A DNA stretch of 64,000 nt, taken from positions 28,484 to 92,483 of the forward strand of contig CAZUMJ010000008.1 of the NCBI GenBank assembly GCA_964621605.1. The letters are read 5' to 3'. The DNA comes from CAZUMJ01 sp964621605. GTDB taxonomy: Bacteria; Actinomycetota; Acidimicrobiia; Acidimicrobiales; Iamiaceae. The notes under the pieces are model-generated. The model did no database searches, had not been told where the DNA came from, and was given only the letters and a program-made list of their open reading frames with translations. Made by a program: the position numbers and the translations under genes. Positions 51,501 through 59,116 of this stretch are shown here, piece after piece; positions within the stretch are counted from its first letter, which is position 1, and each line of letters starts with the position of its first letter.

Positions 51501-52822
51501 CCGTCGAGCTGATCGGCCCAGGCGCGCAGGTCCGCGGCCAACGAGGTGGTCTGGGTGCGGAGACCGTCGAGCGAGGCGATCAGGTCCGCACTCGAGTAGT
51601 TCTGCAACTGCAGGCCTTCGAGTTCACGTATGCCGGCGTCGACGTCGGCGAGAGAGACCCCCATGTTGGAGGCCTCCCGTCGCAGATCGCTCCCGGCGCC
51701 GGCTGCGCGTGCCGTGGCCAGCTCCGTTGCCATCGAGGATGCGGCGTTGTCGACGGACGCACCCCGAGCGGCGACTTCGCTACGCGCAGCGACGAGCACG
51801 TCGACCTGAGCCTGGAGCACGTCGGCGAGTGCCCGCGCCGACCGCTGCGCCGAGCGCGCGTGCTGCCGTGCCCAGAGACCGTCGCGGTTCGCGGCTGCCC
51901 CCTGGTACTTCTCGATCGCCGCGAGCAGCATGGCCACCTGGGTGTCCTCCACGCCTGCAGCGGCACCCAGCTCGACGAAGGCACGGCTCAACGGCGAGGG
52001 GTCGATCGGCCGCGGGCTGGTCACCGGTCCGGGCGCGACGGGCTGTTCGTAGCCGTAGTCGGGCGGATCTGCCGCGATCCCCTTCCAGTGTCGGGTCGTG
52101 GACACCGCGAGGTTCTTCGCGACCTCCTTGGGATCGGGGCCGCCCGCGGTGACCGACAGGTTGATCAGGAAGAGCAGACCGTCGATGAAGTTCGTGGCAG
52201 CGCCCGCGATCTCCATGGCCTGCGAGACCGCGACCGCCGTGACGTAACGCAGCGTGACGCCGGTCCACAGGTCGGCCCGGGACTGTGCCTGGCCCTTGAG
52301 CGCCAGCAAGGCAGGGAGCTCCGGCGCGACGACCTCCCCGGTGACCCGGAAGGCGTTGGGAATGACCGTGTCGACGGTCGGGTCGTACTGGGTGTCCTGG
52401 CATTCGTCGATGACGATCGAGTAGGTGCCCGGCCCCAGGGCTCCGTACGGGGCGGTGTAGCCGATCACCTCGTCGACGAACGCGCCACCCTGCGCAAGGA
52501 TCACGTTCGGCGCGCCCGACACGTCCGACAACGTCTGTGCGCCGGTCGGTGGACTGTCCACGACGTAGACGTCGGCGACGGAGTAGAGCCAGTCGTCCAC
52601 CCCCGGCTGCGGGGCACCCAGGTCAGGGCAGGGCCGCACGTAGTCGAGGATGCCGACCGCGGCGATCACCGCCTGGTTGGCGCCGTACACCGGACGTGAC
52701 ATGCCGATGTCGGCGGCCGCCGCGTCGTGCGTGCGCCCCACCCCGGTCACCAGGAACGACCCCGCCAGCATCAGCAGCGCGGCTCCGCCCCGGACCACCT
52801 TCCCCGCCTTTGACAGATTCAT
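48479..52822 (-). CDS. Large PKD-domain cell-wall surface protein with LPRTG sorting signal
   Basis: A 1447-residue secreted protein. In order: signal peptide (about 1-38), a unique ~380-residue region with a helical, Ala-rich segment, PKD-like domains from about 440, a MopE-type Ca-binding motif (DADGDGWSVPADCDDG, then NGIDDDCD) near 700, a thrombospondin-C/laminin-G-like domain (about 790-1000), four PKD repeats marked by DWGDG, and a Thr/Pro stalk. The C-terminus has LPRTG, a membrane segment (VPLGVACLAVGAGLVVL) and an Arg-rich tail, a complete wall-sorting signal. The class E sortase at 37177 is the likely anchor enzyme. Likely role: adhesion or matrix binding. Confidence 0.88.
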   Translation of the reverse strand: MNLSKAGKVVRGGAALLMLAGSFLVTGVGRTHDAAAADIGMSRPVYGANQAVIAAVGILDYVRPCPDLGAPQPGVDDWLYSVADVYVVDSPPTGAQTLSDVSGAPNVILAQGGAFVDEVIGYTAPYGALGPGTYSIVIDECQDTQYDPTVDTVIPNAFRVTGEVVAPELPALLALKGQAQSRADLWTGVTLRYVTAVAVSQAMEIAGAATNFIDGLLFLINLSVTAGGPDPKEVAKNLAVSTTRHWKGIAADPPDYGYEQPVAPGPVTSPRPIDPSPLSRAFVELGAAAGVEDTQVAMLLAAIEKYQGAAANRDGLWARQHARSAQRSARALADVLQAQVDVLVAARSEVAARGASVDNAASSMATELATARAAGAGSDLRREASNMGVSLADVDAGIRELEGLQLQNYSSADLIASLDGLRTQTTSLAADLRAWADQLDGVIAALNADPLEGPEFVTAHAGGPYVGAVGTSITVDASASSGTGAGLGFAWDLDGDGAFDDASSPTAALLLQADTPPLVAVKVTGEHGLADVASAPVAVTDPNRSPVVSSATPPVSPVALVGGDDQTFSLVVADPDGDPVTTAWWIDGGEVGSGGSTTLATGPGDFGSHIVQALTSDPSGAALASTWWVRVAGADADGDGWSVPADCDDGVATINPGMVDVANGIDDDCDATTSDGTPTPVITVDAHHDPVGSAEPPPPGADGLEGAPMQVSGTIDASGAGTVSRQIDWGDGTTSTDAVTRYQFAANELHHTYVNDGVYTVKLCGRYATSPWGCALQQVTVANQGPKVNFVDLSSWEAVQDPVNRGQGPAQWEVSATRDSVLQTRNSDPSVFLSPVSFAGTEATVELSVETFSDDDFIGFVLGGAPDMYTNPDAHFLLIDWKQGTQGAAPAGLALSEVHGTGSDPWSHQGPSGGPGTWVELQRGATLGSVGWAENTVYRLRFRYTGDRFQLWVDDVLELDVTGDFPADARFGFYNYSQSDVRYRNFAQTLVSAPEGTVTPFYGSFIDPGVADTHTGLFDWADGSPPDRVDVISTVNGFGQVSASHRYLDDGSYPSELCITDDGGDSGCQQRTVEVHNVAPVVDAGRDRPAGPGLVLDDAVFSDVGVADTHTATVDWGDGSPVEPATVSEELGAGVVGAAHTYATDGVFTVEVCVTDDDGGVGCDTLQATVKALNGMLLSEGEPDTAVDEGDLVARQVAFEDENPSDAHTATIDWGDGLAGPMAVADGGSLGVASAGHRYGDNGSFAVQTRVCDDRGVCTTGRSVVVVANVDPTLTAGGLPSSAFGEVWTVDGTWSDAGRDDTHVVTIDWGDGTRSQVAPTVLAPGSGTYRATHRFSRAGDANVRVCVVDDDEGSACTTVLVRVGDPLPGSTTTTTTAPAMPATTVVTPTGPTPVTPVSVTATALPRTGSSWPARVPLGVACLAVGAGLVVLDRRMQRRMAAGRRRVS

Positions 52823-53014
52823 GGCACCAAGTAGACATGTCCGCGCGCGAACAACGCGCGAACGAGCTGTACCCCCGCCTCACGCCCGGGACGCGAGCCG
52901 GCCACGGAACGGGTCGAGCGGGTACCTCACCGGACCCCGATCGCCGAACTCCTCGGTGCTCGACGGCCCGGCAAGCACGGGACGCGCCGCCCCGGCTACG
53001 CGAGAGGCACCGTG

Positions 53015-53725
53015 TCAGCGGCCCGTTGGGAACCTGGCCGCCACCGCGCCGAGCAGATCCGCGGCGAACCGGTCCAGCAGCGCACGACCGTCCTCGGGGT
53101 TGGCCCCGTTCGGGTCTCCCAGCACACCGTTGGGACTGACCGACCCCACCCCGCCGACACGCAACTCGTCCCACAACTCGGCGAGCGGCCGCGTGGCACC
53201 GGCCTCGAGCCGATCAAGGCGAACGGCATCTGGCGCGCAGGCGAGGAGCAGCGACGTCTCGACGAACCCGGCGTGGGCGTCGCCACGCGCAAAGCCGGCC
53301 GGCAGCGACCACGACCAACCCAGCACGCAGCGACCCTCGCCACCGAGCCGGTCCAGTGCCAGCCGCAGGGCGTCGCCGTTCCCGCCGTGACCGTTCACGA
53401 GCACTACGCCCGCGTACGCGTCAGCCGAACGACACAGCTCGACCAACACCTGTGCGAGCACCTCGGTCCCGATCGACAACGTGCCAGGGAACCCGGCGTG
53501 CTCGCCGCTCGCACCGAACGGGAACGTGGGCGCGAGCACCGTGTCCTGCCGCGCCGCGCACAACCGCCCGGCAAGCTCGGTCGCGATGCGCGCATCGGTG
53601 TCGAGGGGCAGATGCGGGCCGTGCTGCTCGGTCGAGCCGAGCGGCACGACGAGGACCCGATCGGCGACACCTTCGGGCCCCGCCGCCGCCAACTCGGTCC
53701 ACGTGGACCACGGACCGAGGCTCAC
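53015..53725 (-). CDS. mftE: Mycofactocin precursor peptide peptidase MftE (creatininase family)
   Basis: A 236-residue metal-dependent amidohydrolase of the creatininase family. Metal and catalytic motifs are LGSTEQHGPHLPLDTDA, GASGEHAGFPGTLS, NGHGGNGDAL and DAHAGFVETS. MftE cleaves the MftC-modified MftA C-terminus to release the Val-Tyr derived core. The GTG overlaps the preceding gene by 4 nt. In mycobacteria mftE follows mftD; here it follows the divergent ETF beta gene, last in the long operon. Confidence 0.93.
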   Translation of the reverse strand: MSLGPWSTWTELAAAGPEGVADRVLVVPLGSTEQHGPHLPLDTDARIATELAGRLCAARQDTVLAPTFPFGASGEHAGFPGTLSIGTEVLAQVLVELCRSADAYAGVVLVNGHGGNGDALRLALDRLGGEGRCVLGWSWSLPAGFARGDAHAGFVETSLLLACAPDAVRLDRLEAGATRPLAELWDELRVGGVGSVSPNGVLGDPNGANPEDGRALLDRFAADLLGAVAARFPTGR

Positions 53726-54615
53726 CCCGGCAGCTCACCCCACGCGCGCAACTGGGCCACGATCTCGTCCGCGGCGGCCTCCGGGTCGGCCTCGACGACC
53801 CGCGGCGGATCGTGGGTGACACCGACCGCCAGCAACGACACGATCCGCGCCCGCGCGGCGTCGCCGGACGGGGCGTCCAACCGACGTGCCCGCGGGCGCA
53901 TCGCACGAGTCGGCCCCTCGACCACCGCACCGTGGGGGACACCGCCAGCCGACACCCCCCACTCCTCGACCGGCGTGCGTGCCGCGGCGAGCGTCGCGGC
54001 AAGCCCCGCGCGCCGCAACACGGCCGTCGCCCCCTCGACCGAGCAGACAGCCGGCCCGTCGATCGCGAGCACCTCACGCCGGCCACCGTCGAGACGACGC
54101 TGCGCCCGGAGCGTCCAAGGCGTGGCACCCGCCTCGAGCGCCACCAACCCGAGCGCCTGCGCCACCCCGAGCTCATGGGCGAGGAACGCCGGCACCGCAC
54201 CGGAACCACGGTCGAGGCTGTGCAGGCCACACAGCACCATGCGCACGTCGAGCGCGCGCAGCACCGGCGCGAGCGCCGCGGCCACCGCACGGCTCGGAAG
54301 GTCGCCCGGTCCGGCCACGCGGACCACCCGGTCGACGCCGAGCGCACCCGCTTCGCGCAGCACCGGTTCGATCGCGACAGAACCGACCCCCACCGCCACG
54401 ACCGGCACCTCCCAGCGCTCCCCCAGGCGCAGCGCCCACTCCAGCGCCGCCCGATCCATGTCGGAGAGGCCGTCGTAGCGGGCATCGACGGTGACCGCCC
54501 CGGTACGGGCGTCGACCTCGGGGCGCAGGCACACGGCCTTGAGCGCCACCGCCACGCTCGGCGTCGTGCCGCCGCCCGAAGCGCCGCGCGTGCGCGCATC
54601 GCCCTGCACGCTCAC
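53722..54615 (-). CDS. Mycofactocin-associated ETF beta-like subunit
   Basis: A 297-residue divergent EtfB homologue. The N-terminal ALKAVCLRPEVD, the AVGVGSVAIEPVLREAGALG segment and LCGLHSLDRGSGAVPAFLAHELGV (in place of the usual EASDGYTG loop) keep the ETF fold, but the nucleotide loop is altered. It would pair with the ETF alpha-like product at 56196-57149. The GTG overlaps the ferredoxin stop by 4 nt. It clearly differs from the housekeeping etfB at 13379. Likely role: passing electrons between mycofactocin-linked flavoproteins and FixC/FixX. Confidence 0.85.
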   Translation of the reverse strand: MSVQGDARTRGASGGGTTPSVAVALKAVCLRPEVDARTGAVTVDARYDGLSDMDRAALEWALRLGERWEVPVVAVGVGSVAIEPVLREAGALGVDRVVRVAGPGDLPSRAVAAALAPVLRALDVRMVLCGLHSLDRGSGAVPAFLAHELGVAQALGLVALEAGATPWTLRAQRRLDGGRREVLAIDGPAVCSVEGATAVLRRAGLAATLAAARTPVEEWGVSAGGVPHGAVVEGPTRAMRPRARRLDAPSGDAARARIVSLLAVGVTHDPPRVVEADPEAAADEIVAQLRAWGELPG

Positions 54616-54908
54616 GACCTCCGGAACGTCACGCCGTTCCCGCCGGTCGGATAGTTCCACGTGATCGCACCGGCCTCGTTGCACACGAGGTAGCAGGTGC
54701 CGCACTCGAAGCACTGCTCGTAGTTGAACAGGATGCCGCCATCCGCGGTCGGGACGAACAGGTTCGCCGGGCAGGCGGTGACACACGCCTTCGTGGTGCA
54801 GCCGTTGCACGCGTCGCCGTCGACCACGATGTGCGCCTCCGGTGCGACGCGGAACTCGACGCGGTCCATGCGGTCCTGGAAGCTGATCTCCGGGTAGTCG
54901 TCGCTCAT
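54612..54908 (-). CDS. FixX-like ferredoxin
   Basis: A 98-residue ferredoxin-like protein. The two cysteine groups are CNGCTTKACVTACP and CFECGTCYLVC, and the domain matches FixX, the Fe-S partner of FixC in ETF-quinone oxidoreductase. FixC and FixX together correspond to the single-chain ETF-QO of mitochondria. The ATG overlaps the FixC stop by 4 nt. It probably transfers electrons from the ETF pair via FixC to quinone. Confidence 0.9.
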   Translation of the reverse strand: MSDDYPEISFQDRMDRVEFRVAPEAHIVVDGDACNGCTTKACVTACPANLFVPTADGGILFNYEQCFECGTCYLVCNEAGAITWNYPTGGNGVTFRRS

Positions 54909-56203
54909 CCGAAGCTCCTCATGCCGTCGCGTGCGTCGCGCACCACGTCTCGCAGGCGGATGCCGCTGCGTCGCAGCTCTCGACGTACGAGTCGTCGCAG
55001 GCCCGGCTTCGGCGTCGGGTTGTCGACCTGGAACATGCCCTCTACCAGGTTGCACACCAGTTGCGGGTAGCGAAGCTGGGCGCGCTCGCCCATGACGAGG
55101 TGCGGCGCGCGGCGCAGCTTGCGGTGGTCCGCGAGGACGAAGCTCGCTTCGAGCCGCTGCCGGTAGCCGGCGAGGGATGCAGCCGAGCAGTCGCCGCGCC
55201 GCAACGCTTCGAGCGCCGCCTCCGCGGCGCAGGCACCGGAGCCGATCGCGAAGTTGACACCTTCGAGCCAGATGCCTGCCGCGAGGCACAGCGCGGCGGC
55301 GTCGCCGGCGACGAGCAGGCCGTCGCCTGCCAGCTCCGGGATCATGTCCCAGCCGCCCTCGGGGATGAGGTGCGCCGAGTACTCCTTGACCTCCGCGCCC
55401 TCGACCAGCGGCGCGATCGCCGCGTGGCGCTTCAGGTGGCCGATGATCTCTTCTGGCCGCTGCTGCTGGGCGCCGAGCTCCGGCAACCGGAGCACCACCC
55501 CGAGCGACAAGGTGTCGAGGTTGGTGTACAGGAACCCGCCCCCGGGGATGCCCTGCGTGCAGCCGAGGATCTCGATGTCGACCCCGTGGTCGCCACGCAC
55601 ACCGAAGCGCTCGTCGATGACGTCGCGCGGCAGCGCGAGGGTCTCCTTTACCCCGAGCGTGTAGTTCTCCGGGTCGACGTCGCCGTACAGGCCGGCCTCC
55701 TTCGCCAGGAACGAGTTGACGCCGTCACACGCGATCACCACCGACGCGGTGAGGTCACCGTCGGGCCGGTCGGTGCGCACACCCACCGTGCGGCCGCCGT
55801 CGCGCAGCAACCCGGTGACCACCGTGGAGCACACCAGCGTGGCCCCCGCCTGCACGGCCTGCTCGGCCAGCCAGGCGTCGAAGTCGGGCCGGTAGGTGGT
55901 CGCGCCGTTGTAGGGCGGTCGGCCCCACGCTGCCGTGCGGTAGTCGACGGTGAGCGCCTGCTCGTCGGTGACGACCATCGTCGAGCGGCGCGTCACCCAC
56001 CGCTGCACCGGCGCCTGCTCCCACCACTGCGGGATCAGCGTGTCGAGGATGCGGCCGTACACGACCCCGCCGAACATGTTCTTCGAACCCGGGAAGGGGC
56101 CACGCTCGATGAGGCACACCGAACGGCCGGCCCGTGCGGCCACCAGCGCAGCCGCCGCGCCCGCCGGTCCCGCGCCGACCACGATCACGTCGAAATCAGG
56201 CAT
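54905..56203 (-). CDS. FixC-like ETF-quinone oxidoreductase flavoprotein
   Basis: A 432-residue FAD protein of the geranylgeranyl reductase/FixC family. The Rossmann motif VIVVGAGPAGAAAALVAARAG opens the protein, and LLVAGDAAALCLAAG is the second FAD-binding motif. GSKNMFGGVVYG near residue 50 is typical of FixC. With FixX it should oxidise the associated ETF and reduce quinone at the membrane. ATG 56203 matches the family start and overlaps the ETF alpha-like stop by 8 nt; a 9-residue extension (56230) is unlikely. Confidence 0.9.
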   Translation of the reverse strand: MPDFDVIVVGAGPAGAAAALVAARAGRSVCLIERGPFPGSKNMFGGVVYGRILDTLIPQWWEQAPVQRWVTRRSTMVVTDEQALTVDYRTAAWGRPPYNGATTYRPDFDAWLAEQAVQAGATLVCSTVVTGLLRDGGRTVGVRTDRPDGDLTASVVIACDGVNSFLAKEAGLYGDVDPENYTLGVKETLALPRDVIDERFGVRGDHGVDIEILGCTQGIPGGGFLYTNLDTLSLGVVLRLPELGAQQQRPEEIIGHLKRHAAIAPLVEGAEVKEYSAHLIPEGGWDMIPELAGDGLLVAGDAAALCLAAGIWLEGVNFAIGSGACAAEAALEALRRGDCSAASLAGYRQRLEASFVLADHRKLRRAPHLVMGERAQLRYPQLVCNLVEGMFQVDNPTPKPGLRRLVRRELRRSGIRLRDVVRDARDGMRSFG

Positions 56204-57149
56204 CGTCTGGTGCTCCTTCGAGCCGAGCAACGAGCGCGCGCAACACCGCGGGGGCGTCGGCCACCACGGCCAGGTCGGCCATCGCCATCATCGGGCAGTG
56301 CGGATCGATGTTCACGGCCACGACATGTGCGGGGTGCCCCAGCCCGGCCGTGTGCTGCACCGCGCCGGAGATGCCGAACGCCAGATAGAGGCGTGGGTCG
56401 ACGACCACACCTGTCGTGCCGATCTGGCGTTCGTGGGTGGCCCAGCCGGCGTCGGTCACGACACGGGTGGCGCCCACCGAGGCACCGAGCGCCACGCCGA
56501 GCTCGTGGAGCAACCCGAACGTGGCCTCGTCGCCGAGGCCGGCGCCGCCGCCGACGATGCGCGGCGCTTCCGCGAGGTCCATGGTCGCCGCGTCGGGTGG
56601 CAGCACCTCGACCGTGGTGACGTCCGGCGGCGAGACCGCACTGCGCGCGGGCAGGTCGAGGTGCTCGACCGTCGGCGGCGCACCGACCGCGTCGGGCGCG
56701 CCCCGCACCCCCGGTTGCAAGGTGACGACCACCGGGCCGCTGCGGGTTGCGTCGACACTGACCAGGCCACCCCAGCGGGTGACCAGCACTCGGTCGTCGT
56801 GCACCTCGACGGCCCCCGAGATGAGGTCGCGGTCGAGTGCTACCGCGAGGCGAGGCGCGAGGTCGCGCCCGTCGGGCGATGCCGGCAGGACGACGAGGTC
56901 GGGCGACGATGCGCGGGCGAGCAGATGACTGGCGAGACGACCGGCCCAAGCGCCTGCGGCGAACGGGCCGGCATCGTCCACGACCTCGACCGTCCCGACG
57001 GCGATCCCGGCGAGCGACGCCGCGGCGTCCGCGGCCCCCGGCCCGATCAGCAAGGCGCACCCTGCCGCTTCGGCCACCGCTTCGGCTGCGCCGAGGCCGA
57101 GCACGCCGTCGCGCACCGGCACCACCGCCAGCCTCGTCGGCGCGCTCAC
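56196..57149 (-). CDS. Mycofactocin-associated ETF alpha-like subunit
   Basis: A 317-residue divergent EtfA homologue. The C-terminal FAD domain keeps AFGISGAVQHTAGL, but two usual FAD contacts are changed relative to the housekeeping EtfA in this window: SGGRGLG is GGGAGLG (Arg to Ala) and QVGQTG is QIGTTG (Gln to Thr). The last segment (NIDPHCPMMAMADLAVVAD) also differs. It may bind FAD with altered potential or a different nucleotide. The GTG overlaps the OYE stop by 4 nt. Confidence 0.87.
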   Translation of the reverse strand: MSAPTRLAVVPVRDGVLGLGAAEAVAEAAGCALLIGPGAADAAASLAGIAVGTVEVVDDAGPFAAGAWAGRLASHLLARASSPDLVVLPASPDGRDLAPRLAVALDRDLISGAVEVHDDRVLVTRWGGLVSVDATRSGPVVVTLQPGVRGAPDAVGAPPTVEHLDLPARSAVSPPDVTTVEVLPPDAATMDLAEAPRIVGGGAGLGDEATFGLLHELGVALGASVGATRVVTDAGWATHERQIGTTGVVVDPRLYLAFGISGAVQHTAGLGHPAHVVAVNIDPHCPMMAMADLAVVADAPAVLRALVARLEGAPDDA

Positions 57150-59116
57150 CGGGCGCTCCCGACGCGCTCGCCTTCGACGACCGCGGCGTGCGCCCGGCGG
57201 GGCGCGACGCAGTCACCTGCTCGGGTCACGGACACGCCGGCGTCGCGCAGCTCCAGGTAGAGCGCCTCGGCGGGATCGGCCGGCACCGCCAACACCACCC
57301 AGTCGGGGGTGCGCGTGACCATCTGCCCGGTGGGGTGGTGCAGCAGGTGCAGCGTCCCGCCGTGGCGCTCACCCTCGGCGGGCAGGTCGAAGCCCTGGGC
57401 CACCAGTTCGATCGACTGGACGATGCCCTTGGTGCCGGCGCGCATCCACCAGTTCTCGAGGTCGAGCGTGATGCCCAGGTCCTGGCCGACCACCATGCCG
57501 GGGGTGATCACCTCGACGGCACAGCCCCGGTCGGCGAGCAACTCCGCCACCGAGGTGGCGTGGTGGAACCCGATCTCGTCGACGACCACCACCGACCCGT
57601 GCGGGGCCGCCCGACCGTCGAGCACGGCGCGCACGTCGACCACGCGGGTGGCCTCGGCAGGCGCCCACCAGGGACGCGCCTCGACCGCGCCGGTCGCCAC
57701 GACGACCCGATCGGGATTGCGCCGCCGCACCTCTGCCGCGTCGACCTCGACCCCGTACTCGACCGTCACGCCACGCCGGGCTGCCTCGCTCACCTGGTTG
57801 CGCACGAGGTCGCCGAACTCGGCCCGGTTCGGCACCGACGCGGCGAGGCGCACCTGCCCGCCGGCGTGCGGCGTCCGTTCGCAGACCGTCACTCGATGGC
57901 CGTTGCGCGCCGCGGCGATGGCGGCCTGCATCCCCGCGGGACCGGCGCCCACGACGAGCACGCGCTCGGGCCGAGCGGCGAGCTCCACGGCCGCGACACC
58001 CTGCGCTTCGCGGCCGGTGCGGGGGTTCTCGATGCACCCCAACCACCGGTTGAGCCCCATGCGCCCGACGCACTCCTGGTTGCACGACAGGCAGAGCCGA
58101 ACGTGGTCGGTCTCGCCCGCGCGGCTCTTGCGCGTGAAGTCGGCGTCTGCGATCTGGCCGCGCACCACACCCACGAGGTCGCAGTGCCCCTCCGCCAGGG
58201 CTCGCTCGGCCTGGAGCGGGTCCTTGAAGCGCCCGACGCCGATCACGGGAAGGTCAACCGCCTTGCGCAGCGCGCTGGGGATGAACAAGGCGTACCCCGG
58301 GGGCACGTGCATCGACGCCTCGATCATGAACAGGGTCGCCGTGGCCACCCCGATGGAGGTGTTGAGGTAGTCGACGTGGCCGTCCGCCTCGACGAGGCGC
58401 GCCACCGCGACGGCCTCGTCGATGGTGGTGCCCCCCTCGATGAGCTCGTCACCGCACAGCCGCACCCCGAGCGCCAACCCGCCGCCGATGGCACGGCGCA
58501 CCGCGGCCACGATCTCGCGCAGGAGCCGGGCCCGGTTCTCGAGCGAGCCGCCGTACTCGTCGGTCCGACGGTTCGTCGCGCCCGACAGGAAGCCACGCAC
58601 GATGGAGCTGTGCGAACACTGGAGCTCGATGCCGTCGAAGCCACCCTCGGCACAGTGCTCGGCCACCCGCGCGTACCCCGCCACGATCTCTGCGATCTCG
58701 GCGGCGTCGACGGCCTTCGGTACCTCGCGGAACAGCGGGTCGGCCACCGGTGACGGCGCCCACACCGGCAGGCGCGAGTACATCGACGACGCCTGGCCGC
58801 CGTTGTGGTTGAGCTGGGCGAAGATCGGCGTGCCGTGGCGGTGCACGGCCTCGGTGATACGGCGATAGCCGGGGATCACGTCGCGGTGGAACCCGTGGAT
58901 CAGCTTCTCGTAGGGCCAGTCGGTCGGGTGGGTGGAGTGCTCCTCTGTGATGATGAGGCCCGCCCCGCCCTTGGCCCGCTCCGCGTAGTAGGCGGCGTGC
59001 TGCTCGCTCGGGCGGCCGTCCTCGGCGTAGTTGGTGAGGTGCGCCGAGAACACCACCCGGTTGCGCACCGTGACGGGGCCGAGCTGCAACGGCGACCACA
59101 GGAAGCGCTCGCTCAT
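57146..59116 (-). CDS. Mycofactocin system FadH/OYE-family oxidoreductase 1
   Basis: A 656-residue multi-cofactor flavoprotein of the 2,4-dienoyl-CoA reductase/Old Yellow Enzyme family. Residues about 1-350 form the FMN TIM barrel (RNRVVFSAHLTNYAEDG, IFAQLNHNGGQASS, YGGSLENRARLL); the 4Fe-4S cysteines lie in CLSCNQECVGRMG and LGCIENP; the C-terminal half is FAD/NAD-binding (VLVVGAGPAGMQAA). The layout implies electron flow between NAD(P)H, FAD, Fe-S and FMN. It starts with ATG inside the stop of OYE 2. Substrate unknown; in this operon it may act on mycofactocin or its precursor. Confidence 0.9.
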   Translation of the reverse strand: MSERFLWSPLQLGPVTVRNRVVFSAHLTNYAEDGRPSEQHAAYYAERAKGGAGLIITEEHSTHPTDWPYEKLIHGFHRDVIPGYRRITEAVHRHGTPIFAQLNHNGGQASSMYSRLPVWAPSPVADPLFREVPKAVDAAEIAEIVAGYARVAEHCAEGGFDGIELQCSHSSIVRGFLSGATNRRTDEYGGSLENRARLLREIVAAVRRAIGGGLALGVRLCGDELIEGGTTIDEAVAVARLVEADGHVDYLNTSIGVATATLFMIEASMHVPPGYALFIPSALRKAVDLPVIGVGRFKDPLQAERALAEGHCDLVGVVRGQIADADFTRKSRAGETDHVRLCLSCNQECVGRMGLNRWLGCIENPRTGREAQGVAAVELAARPERVLVVGAGPAGMQAAIAAARNGHRVTVCERTPHAGGQVRLAASVPNRAEFGDLVRNQVSEAARRGVTVEYGVEVDAAEVRRRNPDRVVVATGAVEARPWWAPAEATRVVDVRAVLDGRAAPHGSVVVVDEIGFHHATSVAELLADRGCAVEVITPGMVVGQDLGITLDLENWWMRAGTKGIVQSIELVAQGFDLPAEGERHGGTLHLLHHPTGQMVTRTPDWVVLAVPADPAEALYLELRDAGVSVTRAGDCVAPRRAHAAVVEGERVGSAR

